A stretch of 14,262 nt of DNA from JBBSIG01 sp038232215 (GTDB lineage Bacteria; Actinomycetota; Thermoleophilia; Gaiellales; Gaiellaceae). Position 1 is the first letter of the stretch. The number at the start of each line of letters is the position of its first letter. The notes below the pieces were generated by a model. It saw only the letters and a list, made by a program, of their open reading frames with translations, was not told the origin of the DNA and made no database searches. Made by a program: the position numbers and the translations under genes. The stretch is from positions 1 through 14,262 of the forward strand of contig JBBSIG010000050.1 of the NCBI GenBank assembly GCA_038232215.1, read 5' to 3'. Positions 1-6,362 of this stretch are shown here, one piece after another.

Positions 1-136
1 CCATGAAGATCTCGCACAGTATCGCATCGACGGGCGAGAGTGTGCCATTGAAGTCGAAGATGACCTCCCCTACTTGGGGGAACCCAGGGTTCCCCCACGG
101 ACCCCCTCCTTCCGCGCTGTCGCCGACTAGCCGCAC
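1..136 (-). CDS. HAD-family hydrolase, N-terminal fragment (runs off left edge)
   Basis: Only the first part of this leftward gene is inside the window. Reading leftward from base 64, the minus strand encodes VIFDFNGTLSPVDAILCEIF. This contains HAD motif I (DxxGTL), whose first Asp is the phospho-acceptor nucleophile in this superfamily; the second acidic position is Asn, a variant I recall from FDFNGTL-type HAD hydrolases. The start is uncertain. HAD proteins normally begin a few residues before this motif, but no ATG, GTG or TTG lies there. The nearest in-frame start I found is GTG at 136-134, preceded by a weak GAGAGG. That start adds about 24 residues, several of them (WGNPGFPQ) encoded by a perfect palindrome. 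Either the reading frame has absorbed a repeat, or the 5' end is damaged. The substrate cannot be judged. The gene is divergent from the permease at 249. Confidence 0.6.
   Translation of the reverse strand, partial: MRLVGDSAEGGGPWGNPGFPQVGEVIFDFNGTLSPVDAILCEIFM
75..97. repeat. Perfect inverted repeat, 11-bp arms
   Basis: Bases 75-85 (TGGGGGAACCC) are the exact reverse complement of 87-97, with a single A at 86. In RNA this would fold as a 10-bp stem with a three-base loop. It lies 10 bases upstream of the conserved VIFDFNGTL codons of the leftward HAD gene. It could be a small dispersed palindromic element, an operator, or a 5' leader hairpin. It is symmetric, so it has no inherent strand. 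Confidence 0.8.
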
Positions 137-138
137 TT

Positions 139-170
139 GGCCTCTCGCCGGGCGGAGCCCGGCTTCGGCC
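139..170. repeat. GC-rich hairpin in the divergent HAD/permease gap
   Basis: Bases 147-153 (GCCGGGC) pair perfectly with 157-163 (GCCCGGC) across a GGA loop. Outside a small internal loop, GGCC at 139-142 can also pair with GGCC at 167-170. The two-part stem ends 3 bases before the GTG at 136 that may start the leftward HAD gene. It may be a leader structure or part of a repeat together with the palindrome at 75-97. It has no T-tract, and nothing supports terminator function. Confidence 0.6.
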
Positions 171-248
171 GCGACGCCTTTCGCAGCGAGCCTGCCTTCA
201 CCGTGAGCCGCGTCATTCCGCCGGGGAAGTAGCCTAACGTCACCGGCG

Positions 249-1070
249 ATGCCGCTCCCCGCTCTCCTCCTGGCGCTCGCGGCGGCCTTTCTCCATGCGT
301 TCTGGAACCTCGTGCTCGCTCGGGCGCGGGACGTCGAGGCAGCCACCGCGATCATCGGCCTCGTCTCCGTCGTCGTGTTCGCGCCCGTCGCGGTCGCCGT
401 GTGGCGGGTCGAGGGGGCCGTCTGGCCGTACTTGCTCGCGAGCTCGGCGCTCCAGCTTGTGTACTTCGTGCTGCTCGCCGGGGCGTACCGGCGCGCCGAG
501 CTCTCCGTCGTGTACCCGATCGCCCGGGGCCTCGCGCCGGTGCTCGTACTCCTCTTCGGGATCGTGGCGGTCGGCGCCGCGACCTCGCTATCGCAGATCG
601 CAGGCGTCGCCCTCGTCGCGAGCGGCATCATGCTCGTGCGCGGCTTCCGCCGCCCGTCCGCGCCCGGCGGGGTCGGCCTCGGCCTCGTGATCGCGGGCGT
701 GATCGCCGCCTACACGCTCGTGGACAAGCACGGGATCAGGTACGCGACTCCGATAGCGTACCTCGAGCTGACCCTACTCCCGCCGGCGATCCTCTACGCA
801 GCCGTCATCGCGCATCTCCGGGGTGCGGGCGCGCTCCGTAGCGAGCTCTCACCGTGGACCGTCGCAGCGGGGATCGCAACCTTCGGCGCCTATGCGCTCG
901 TTCTGGCCGCCCTCCAGCGGGCCTCGGCAGCGTCCGTGGCGGCCGTGCGCGAGACGAGCGTGCTGATCGCGGCCGCCCTCGCCGGTCTCATCCTGAAGGA
1001 GCGAGTCGGGCCGTCCCGCCTGGCGGGCGCGGCACTCGTGGTCGGAGGGATTGCCCTGCTCAGCCTCTGA
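249..1070 (+). CDS. EamA/DMT-superfamily permease
   Basis: This 273-residue integral membrane protein has the length and internal duplication of the drug/metabolite transporter (EamA) family, about 10 membrane helices in two five-helix halves. The first half opens with a helix containing AAFLHAFWN (residues 12-20). ELSVVYPIARGLAP (residues 84-97) is the kind of segment that ends helix 3 and begins helix 4 in this family. The second half ends with ETSVLIAAALAGLILKERVG (235-254) and a final helix at 257-273. Members export or import small metabolites such as amino acids, nucleosides or drugs; the substrate cannot be read from the sequence. ATG at 249 gives a complete first helix. No clear Shine-Dalgarno sequence precedes it, and a TAGCCT hexamer at 230-235 could be the -10 of a very short leader. 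It stands alone and is convergent with the S8 protease gene, whose stop is 42 bases away. Confidence 0.85.
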   Translation: MPLPALLLALAAAFLHAFWNLVLARARDVEAATAIIGLVSVVVFAPVAVAVWRVEGAVWPYLLASSALQLVYFVLLAGAYRRAELSVVYPIARGLAPVLVLLFGIVAVGAATSLSQIAGVALVASGIMLVRGFRRPSAPGGVGLGLVIAGVIAAYTLVDKHGIRYATPIAYLELTLLPPAILYAAVIAHLRGAGALRSELSPWTVAAGIATFGAYALVLAALQRASAASVAAVRETSVLIAAALAGLILKERVGPSRLAGAALVVGGIALLSL

Positions 1071-1085
1071 CGAGCCGACCGGCCT

Positions 1086-1112
1086 CCGACCAAATCACCC
1101 TTTGTCCCTCGG
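1086..1112. terminator. Possible weak bidirectional terminator hairpin
   Basis: In the 42-base gap between two convergent genes, CCGA at 1086-1089 can pair with TCGG at 1109-1112, and inside it CAAA (1091-1094) with TTTG (1101-1104), leaving a TCACCC loop. The stem is broken by unpaired bases and has no T-tract. The position is right for termination of both genes, but the structure is weak. Confidence 0.25.
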
Positions 1113-2780
1113 TCAGGCTGCAGCGGGCGTGGAGAGGACAAGGGTGAACGGGACGCGCCCGCCCGTGCTGGTGACGACGAGCTGGTAGCGGCCTCGCTCC
1201 ACCCGCCGCCGCAGCGCGACGCCGCCGACCCCGAGTGCCTGCGCGATCGCGTGGCCGCGACCGTCGAGGAGCGTGAGCCGCAGCGGGCGCCGGCTCCGCG
1301 CCTGAACCTCGCCGACGAGCTCGCCGGCCGCGAGCGCCAGCGAGAATCGCCTCCCCCCGGCGCCGCTCAGGACGGCGTGGAACGTCTGCGACGTGGACGA
1401 GGCGACGGCGGTCGGAGCCGGCGCGACGGCGCCGAGCGCGGCGAGCGGTCGGCTCGCGTCGACACGGCCGTTCTGGACGCTCCCGGGGAGCGGGACCGCG
1501 CTCTTGCGGATCGCCTCCTCCACCTGGGCGCCGGTCGCGGCCGGGGACGCCGACAGCGCGAGCGCCGCGATTCCCGCGACGAGCGGCGTCGCAGAGGACG
1601 TGCCGCAGAACTCGACGTACTCGCCGTGCAGCCACGGCGCGGTGTTGCACCCAGGCGCCGCCACCTGCACCCAGTCTCCGTAGTTCGACCAGCTGTAGAG
1701 CGGGCCCGACTCGGTCGTACCGGCGACGCCGAGGACGCCCGGGTAGGCGGCCGGATAGTTCGGCGTCGAGGAGCCGCTGTTCCCCGCGGCCGCGACCATC
1801 ACGATACCCCTGCGCTGCGCATAGTCGATTGCGTCGGCGAGCGTCTGCGTCCTCCCGACGCCACCGAGGCTCATGCTGATCACCCTCGCGCCGTGGTCGG
1901 CGGCCCAGACGATTCCGGCCGCGAGGGAGGACGTGTTCCCCGAGCCGTCCGCTTTGAGCACCTTCACCGGCATCACGGCGCAGCTCCAGCAGATCCCGGC
2001 ACCGCCGCGACCGTTGTCGGTACGGGCGGCAATCACCCCGGCCGCCGCAGTCCCATGCCCGCTGTCGTCCGACGGGTCGGCGTCGTCGTCGACCACGTCG
2101 TGACCCTCTACGAAGGCGCCGCCAAGATCCGGATGCTCGAGCTCCGCGCCGGTGTCGAGCACGGCGACGACGACGCTCGCGAGGCCCCTCGTCGTGTCCC
2201 ACGCCCGGGGCGCCTCGATCACGCGGGGCCCCCACTGGGTCGACCAGAGATCGTCGTTCGGGGTGATGTCGAAGCTGGAGACGGCGACGTCCCGCTCCGC
2301 GTACTCGACGGCGGGAGACGCACGGACCTGCGCCAGGGCGCCGGCGGTCTCGCCGACCGGCACGTCGACGACGCTGACGTCGATCTTGCCGACCCGCTCC
2401 TGCAAGTCGCCGCCGGCGCCGGAGATGACGGTGCCGGCCGTGCGTCCGGTCGTGCCGTCCTTGAACTTCACGAGCAGCCGGCCGGGGACGTAGCGAGGCC
2501 TGGCGGTGGCGCGCGCGCTCACGCCTGCAGGGGGAGCGGCTCCGGGACGCAGCAGCGGCGCCGCGCTCGGCCCGCGTACGAAGACCTTCCGAAGCCGAGC
2601 CGGCGCGGTGCCCTGCCGTGCGGAGGAAGAGCCGGCGCTCCGCTCGGTGCGGGACGGGGCCACGCTCTGCCGGCCGGCTAGAAGGGCGGTCGCCATGACT
2701 ACGACCGCCGTGGCCACCAGGATGCCTGCGAGCACCCTGAAGTCACCGAGGACCGCGTAGTCATGCTTGCCGCGCCGCAT
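1113..2780 (-). CDS. Subtilisin-like serine protease (S8), exported or membrane-anchored
   Basis: This 555-residue protein is a subtilase. A positively charged N terminus is followed by one hydrophobic helix (about 15-36), acting as a signal peptide or membrane anchor, then a low-complexity linker. Residues 97-168, starting YVPGRLLVKFKDG, look like a fervidolysin-type propeptide that would chaperone folding and inhibit the enzyme until cleaved. The catalytic domain has Asp209 (AVLDTG), His242 (SGHGTAAAG), oxyanion Asn334 (AAAGN) and nucleophile Ser395 in GTSSATP, where Ser replaces the usual Met after the nucleophile. Cys264/Cys267 and Cys378/Cys392 could form disulfides, fitting an exported enzyme. 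Residues about 462-551 look like a beta-sandwich of the PPC (pre-peptidase C-terminal) type. The ATG start at 2780 is supported by AAGGGAG eight bases upstream. It is transcribed away from the flavoprotein operon. The target proteins are unknown; general extracellular proteolysis is the default reading. Confidence 0.93.
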   Translation of the reverse strand: MRRGKHDYAVLGDFRVLAGILVATAVVVMATALLAGRQSVAPSRTERSAGSSSARQGTAPARLRKVFVRGPSAAPLLRPGAAPPAGVSARATARPRYVPGRLLVKFKDGTTGRTAGTVISGAGGDLQERVGKIDVSVVDVPVGETAGALAQVRASPAVEYAERDVAVSSFDITPNDDLWSTQWGPRVIEAPRAWDTTRGLASVVVAVLDTGAELEHPDLGGAFVEGHDVVDDDADPSDDSGHGTAAAGVIAARTDNGRGGAGICWSCAVMPVKVLKADGSGNTSSLAAGIVWAADHGARVISMSLGGVGRTQTLADAIDYAQRRGIVMVAAAGNSGSSTPNYPAAYPGVLGVAGTTESGPLYSWSNYGDWVQVAAPGCNTAPWLHGEYVEFCGTSSATPLVAGIAALALSASPAATGAQVEEAIRKSAVPLPGSVQNGRVDASRPLAALGAVAPAPTAVASSTSQTFHAVLSGAGGRRFSLALAAGELVGEVQARSRRPLRLTLLDGRGHAIAQALGVGGVALRRRVERGRYQLVVTSTGGRVPFTLVLSTPAAA

Positions 2781-2991
2781 CGGTCAGTCTCCCTTCGAGA
2801 TCGCGCTCACGGGGGTGGGCTGCTTCGGGTCAGGTTCGTCCACCGCGGTTCCCCGGAGGTCGCAGTTCGGTCAGAGGCCTGAGGCATCGACGCTTGGTGT
2901 TCGCGGGGCGATCCCCCTATCGAGACGCGGCGCGCGGAGCGGCTGCGACGCGGGGCCCCGGTGCCGACGCGTGGGCGAGCGGACAGGGCGC

Positions 2992-2997
2992 TAGGAT
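2992..2997 (+). promoter_or_regulatory. Candidate -10 element of the flavoprotein operon
   Basis: TAGGAT at 2992-2997 matches the TAnnnT form of actinobacterial housekeeping -10 boxes. It lies about 45 bases before the GTG of the small leader frame at 3042, so a transcript starting near 3004 would have a leader of roughly 38 bases. No convincing TTGACA-like -35 lies at the right spacing. The rest of the 261-base divergent gap (2781-3041) shows no other gene or obvious structure. Confidence 0.4.
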
Positions 2998-3026
2998 CGC
3001 TGTCGTCGGAGACGCAACGGGGCGCC

Positions 3027-3034
3027 AAAGGAGG
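3027..3034 (+). promoter_or_regulatory. Strong ribosome binding site for the 15-codon frame at 3042
   Basis: AAAGGAGG at 3027-3034 is close to a perfect anti-16S match and sits 7 bases before GTG at 3042, the ideal distance. It is too far (about 51 bases) from the ATG of the flavoprotein gene at 3086 to serve it directly. It therefore argues that ribosomes load at 3042 first. Confidence 0.65.
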
Positions 3035-3041
3035 CAACAGG

Positions 3042-3089
3042 GTGAGCGAGAGGCAGGCGGCGGCGCCCGCAGGGGCGACGCGGCGATGA
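3042..3089 (+). CDS. Candidate 15-residue leader peptide, translationally coupled to the flavoprotein
   Basis: GTG at 3042 opens a frame encoding MSERQAAAPAGATRR, closed by TGA at 3087-3089. The stop overlaps the ATG of the flavoprotein gene (3086-3088) as ATGA, the classic arrangement for translational coupling. The Shine-Dalgarno sequence in front of this frame is much better than anything in front of the flavoprotein gene itself. The peptide has no run of a single amino acid that would suggest classical attenuation, and it matches no family I recognise. It may serve only to bring ribosomes to the downstream start. Alternatives are that the strong Shine-Dalgarno is coincidental, or that the main protein originally began here and a frameshift has separated its first residues. 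Confidence 0.5.
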   Translation: MSERQAAAPAGATRR

Positions 3090-5599
3090 GCGTCCCGTCC
3101 TCCGCCCGCGCGGTCGTGATCGGCGCGGGCATCGTGGGCAACAGCCTCGTCTACCACCTGGCAAAGCTCGGCTGGACCGATCTCGTGCTGATCGAGAAGG
3201 GCGCGCTGCCGAACCCCGGCGGATCGACGGGCCACGCGTCGAACTTCATCTTTCCGGTCGACCACTCGAAGGAGATGACGGCCCTCACGCGCGACAGCGC
3301 GCGCCAGTACGAGGAGCTCGGCGTCTCCGTCACGAGCGGCGGCATCGAGATCGCGCGAACGCCCGAGCGGCTCGAGGAGCTCCGCCGGCGGACGTCGTCC
3401 GCGCTCGCCTGGGGCGAGGACTCGGAGCTCCTCTCCCCGGACCAGGTGCTGGCGCACGTCCCCTTCGTGAGCAGGGACGTGGTCCTCGGCGGCTTCTACT
3501 CGCCGGGGGTCAGCGTCGTCGACCCGCTTCGCGCCGGCACGCTCATGCGCGAGTACGCGCAGGAGCGCGGCGTGCTGACGCTCGCGCCGAGCACCGAGGT
3601 CACGGCGATCGACGTCGAGCGGGGTCGCGTCCGCCGCGTCCACACGGACTCCGGCGAGATCGAGGCGGAACACGTCTTCGTCGCGTGCGGCGTCTGGAGC
3701 CCCCGCATCGCGCGCATGGCCGGCGCCACCATCCCGTTGACTCCCGCGGCCCACCAGATGATCAGCGTGGGGCCGATCCCCCTCTTCGCCGAGACGCCCG
3801 GCGAGATCTCGTACCCGATCGTTCGCGACGTGGACACGAACATGTACGAGCGTCAGAACGGCAGCGACATGGAGGTGGGCTCGTACGCGCACCGGGCGAT
3901 CCTGATGGACGCCGACGACATCCCTTCGATCGAGGAGGCGGCGCTCTCTCCGACCGAGCTGCCGTTCACCTCCGAGGACTTCGACCCTCAGCTCGAGCAG
4001 GCGCTCGAGCTGATGCCGGAGATCCTGACCGCCGAGGGCGCCGGGATCCGCCACGCGATCAACGGGCTGCTCTCGCTCACGCCCGACGGGATGCCGATCC
4101 TGGGCGAGACGACGGAGGTGAAGAACCTCTGGTCGGTGGCCGCCGTCTGGATCAAGGAGGCCCCGGGCATCGCGCGCGCCGTCGCCGAGTGGGTGACAGA
4201 CGGTGCCTCCGAGATCGACGTGCACGGGGCCGACGTCGCCCGCTTCTACCCGAGCCAGCGCACGAGGCGCCACGTCGACGCACGCTCGCAGGAGGGGTAC
4301 AACCGGACGTACGGGATCGTCCATCCGCTGGAGCAGTGGGAGTCGAACCGCAGGGTTCGGCTGAGTCCCTTCTACGCGCGCGAGCAGGAGCTCGGCGCGG
4401 TCTTCTACGAGACGGCCGGGTGGGAGCGGCCCTGGTGGTACGAGTCCAACCGCGGTTTGCTCGAGGAGTACGGCGACCGCGTCATGCCGCGGGAGGCGGA
4501 GTGGGAGTCGCGCTGGTGGTCCCCGATCATCAACGCGGAGCACCTGGCCATGCGCGACCGCGTCGCCATGATCGACATCTCGGCCTTCGCCGTCTTCGAC
4601 GTCGTGGGGCCGGGCGCCCTCGAGTACCTCCAGGAAGTCGCGCTCGCCGAGCTCGACGTGCCGGTCGGTCGAGTGGTCTACACGCCGATCCTGAACGGGC
4701 ACGGCGGCTTCAAGGCCGACCTCACGATCATGCGCCTCGGAGAGAGCCTCTTCCGCATCGTCACCGGAGGCGCCGACGGGCCGCGCGACAAGAAGTGGTT
4801 CTCCGACCGCCTGCCCGAGGACGGCTCGGCGACGCTCGAGGACGTCACCTCCGCGTGGTGCACCCTCGGGGTGTGGGGCCCGCGGGCGCGCGACCTGATG
4901 ACGCAGGTCACGAGTGACGACATGTCCCACGCGGGCTTCCCCTTCGGACGCTGCCGGTGGATCGACGTCGGGCCGGTGCCCGTCCTCGCGTCGCGCATCT
5001 CGTACGTCGGCGAGCTCGGCTGGGAGCTGTACGCCTCGATGGAGCAGGGCCAGGCGCTCTGGGACACGCTCTGGGAGGCAGGGCAGCCGCTCGGACTCGT
5101 GCCGTCCGGGATCGGCGTCTACGGCACGACCGGCCGGATCGAGAAGGGCTACCGCCTCTTCGGCGCCGAGCTCGAGTCGGAGTACAACGTCGTCGAGGCC
5201 GGGATGCAGCGACCGACGGTCAAGGACGGCGACTTCGTCGGCAAGGAGGCGTACCTTCGTCACCGCGACGAGGAGCCGGCGGCGCTCCTCTGCACGCTCA
5301 CGGTCGAGGACAACACCTCGTCCTCGGGCGTCAGGCGCTACATGCTCGGGCGCGAGCCGATCCTGACGACGGACGGCGAGCGGATCGTCGATCGCAAGGG
5401 ACGCGGCTCCTACGTGACGAGCGCGGGCTCGGGCCCGTCGGTCGGCAAGCACCTGCTGCTCGCGTACCTGCCGCCCGAGCACGCGCAAGAGGGGAACGAG
5501 CTGCTCGTCCAGTACATGGGCGAGCGCTATCCGGTCACGGTCGCCGTGGCCGGCTCACGGCCGCTCTTCGACCCCGAGAACACGCGCATTCGCTCCTGA
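3086..5599 (+). CDS. FAD-dependent dimethylglycine/sarcosine dehydrogenase-like protein with GcvT-like domain
   Basis: This 837-residue two-domain flavoenzyme matches the DMGDH/SarDH family in length and layout. Residues 8-38 form the dinucleotide-binding fold, with G13-A-G15-I-V-G18 and Glu37 ending the second strand. GGSTGH at 45-50 aligns with the GSTxH segment whose His carries covalent FAD in DMGDH, so His50 may be the flavin attachment point. His223 (PAAHQ) and Tyr254 (NMYERQ) fall where catalytic His/Tyr are found in the Arthrobacter oxidase; this alignment is from memory. The FAD_M-like middle part ends near 435. Residues 440-720 and 735-830 resemble the N- and C-terminal parts of GcvT, with NGHGGFKADLTIMR (537-550) as the folate-site segment. 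Family chemistry is oxidative removal of an N-methyl group, giving 5,10-methylene-THF or formaldehyde. The ATG at 3086 is preferred because it puts the FAD motif at the usual distance and overlaps the upstream leader stop; a TTG at 2894 would add an unlikely 64-residue extension. etfBA follow directly. The exact substrate is not determined. Confidence 0.9.
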   Translation: MSVPSSARAVVIGAGIVGNSLVYHLAKLGWTDLVLIEKGALPNPGGSTGHASNFIFPVDHSKEMTALTRDSARQYEELGVSVTSGGIEIARTPERLEELRRRTSSALAWGEDSELLSPDQVLAHVPFVSRDVVLGGFYSPGVSVVDPLRAGTLMREYAQERGVLTLAPSTEVTAIDVERGRVRRVHTDSGEIEAEHVFVACGVWSPRIARMAGATIPLTPAAHQMISVGPIPLFAETPGEISYPIVRDVDTNMYERQNGSDMEVGSYAHRAILMDADDIPSIEEAALSPTELPFTSEDFDPQLEQALELMPEILTAEGAGIRHAINGLLSLTPDGMPILGETTEVKNLWSVAAVWIKEAPGIARAVAEWVTDGASEIDVHGADVARFYPSQRTRRHVDARSQEGYNRTYGIVHPLEQWESNRRVRLSPFYAREQELGAVFYETAGWERPWWYESNRGLLEEYGDRVMPREAEWESRWWSPIINAEHLAMRDRVAMIDISAFAVFDVVGPGALEYLQEVALAELDVPVGRVVYTPILNGHGGFKADLTIMRLGESLFRIVTGGADGPRDKKWFSDRLPEDGSATLEDVTSAWCTLGVWGPRARDLMTQVTSDDMSHAGFPFGRCRWIDVGPVPVLASRISYVGELGWELYASMEQGQALWDTLWEAGQPLGLVPSGIGVYGTTGRIEKGYRLFGAELESEYNVVEAGMQRPTVKDGDFVGKEAYLRHRDEEPAALLCTLTVEDNTSSSGVRRYMLGREPILTTDGERIVDRKGRGSYVTSAGSGPSVGKHLLLAYLPPEHAQEGNELLVQYMGERYPVTVAVAGSRPLFDPENTRIRS

Positions 5600-5600
5600 C

Positions 5601-6362
5601 GTGAACGTTCTCGTCTGCATCAAGCGCGTCCCCGAGACGGGCGCCCGCATCACGCTCACCCCGGACGAGCAGGAGATCGACACGAGCTACCTGCCCTTCA
5701 CGATCAGCCCCCACGAGGAGTGCGCGGTCGAGGAGGCGTTACGGCTCGCCGGCTCGCACGGCGGGACGACCACGGTGCTGACGCTCGGGGCGGCCGCCGC
5801 CGTCGAGCAGCTCCAGAACGCGATGGCGATGGGGATCGGGTCGGCCGTCCTGCTCGAGACCGACGGCCGCGAGTGGAGCGCCGAGGCGACCGCCGGGGCG
5901 ATCGCGGACGCCGTGCGCGGGCAGCCGGAGGGGTTCGATCTACTCCTCTTCGGCAACGAGGCCGCCGACACCGGCGACTACCAGGTGGCCGTACGAGTGG
6001 CGGTCTCGCTGGGCCTGCCGTGCGTGACGGGCGTCAAGCGGCTCGAGCTGGAGGAGGGTCGCGCGGTCGCGCGGCGCGAGGCGGGCGGCGGCTTCGAGGT
6101 CTTCGAGCTGCCGCTCCCCGCCGTCGTGAGCGTGAAGGAGGGCATCAACCTGCCTCGCTACCCGTCGCTGCAGGGACGCCTGCGGGCGAAGAAGGCGCCC
6201 ATCCAGCGGCTGACCCCCGACCCACGCGCGTCGGGTCTCGAGAAGGTCCGCCTCCTGCGGGCGCCAGAGCGGGGCCGCCGCGCCGAGATCCTCGGCAGCG
6301 GCGCCGACGCCGCACCCCGGGTGGCGGGCGTCCTCCGGGAGCTCGGGCTCGTAGCGTCGTGA
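5601..6362 (+). CDS. etfB: Electron transfer flavoprotein beta subunit
   Basis: This 253-residue protein is EtfB. It begins NVLVCIKRVPE, typical of the family, and carries GNEAADTGDYQV (about 114-125) in the nucleotide-binding region. It also carries SVKEGINLPRYPSLQGRLRA (about 178-197), the segment around the recognition loop by which ETF docks on its partner dehydrogenases. EtfB binds AMP and pairs with EtfA, which holds the FAD. The heterodimer would take electrons from the flavoenzyme encoded just upstream and pass them on, usually to ETF-quinone oxidoreductase, which is not in this window. The GTG start lies one base after the upstream stop with no Shine-Dalgarno of its own, so translation is probably coupled. 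Confidence 0.93.
   Translation: MNVLVCIKRVPETGARITLTPDEQEIDTSYLPFTISPHEECAVEEALRLAGSHGGTTTVLTLGAAAAVEQLQNAMAMGIGSAVLLETDGREWSAEATAGAIADAVRGQPEGFDLLLFGNEAADTGDYQVAVRVAVSLGLPCVTGVKRLELEEGRAVARREAGGGFEVFELPLPAVVSVKEGINLPRYPSLQGRLRAKKAPIQRLTPDPRASGLEKVRLLRAPERGRRAEILGSGADAAPRVAGVLRELGLVAS

Noticed and set aside
3..206. Plus-strand 67-codon frame at the left edge
   Set aside because: It is Pro/Ser-rich, opposite the HAD coding segment and crosses both hairpins; no ribosome site or family resemblance.
127..216. Minus-strand 29-residue frame beginning MTRLTVKAGS
   Set aside because: It has an ATG but no ribosome site, overlaps the hairpin at 139-170 and looks like chance; the alternative frame leads into the HAD gene.
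1251..2681. Plus-strand open frame opposite the S8 protease
   Set aside because: It is a low-complexity charged translation, while the minus strand has the full Asp-His-Ser triad in order.
2894..3085. Upstream TTG start giving the flavoprotein 64 more residues
   Set aside because: The extra residues are Arg/Ala/Gly-rich and unlike any export or binding segment. They would begin upstream of the likely -10 box, and the ATG at 3086 places the FAD motif at the usual distance.
2807..5488. Very long minus-strand open frame opposite the flavoprotein gene
   Set aside because: Its product is an Arg/Asp/Val-rich string without recognisable domains and is explained by the high third-position GC of the real gene on the plus strand.
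5720..6358. Extending EtfA upstream through the EtfB region
   Set aside because: The extra residues are an out-of-frame reading of etfB; the GTG at 6359 gives the normal EtfA length and N terminus.
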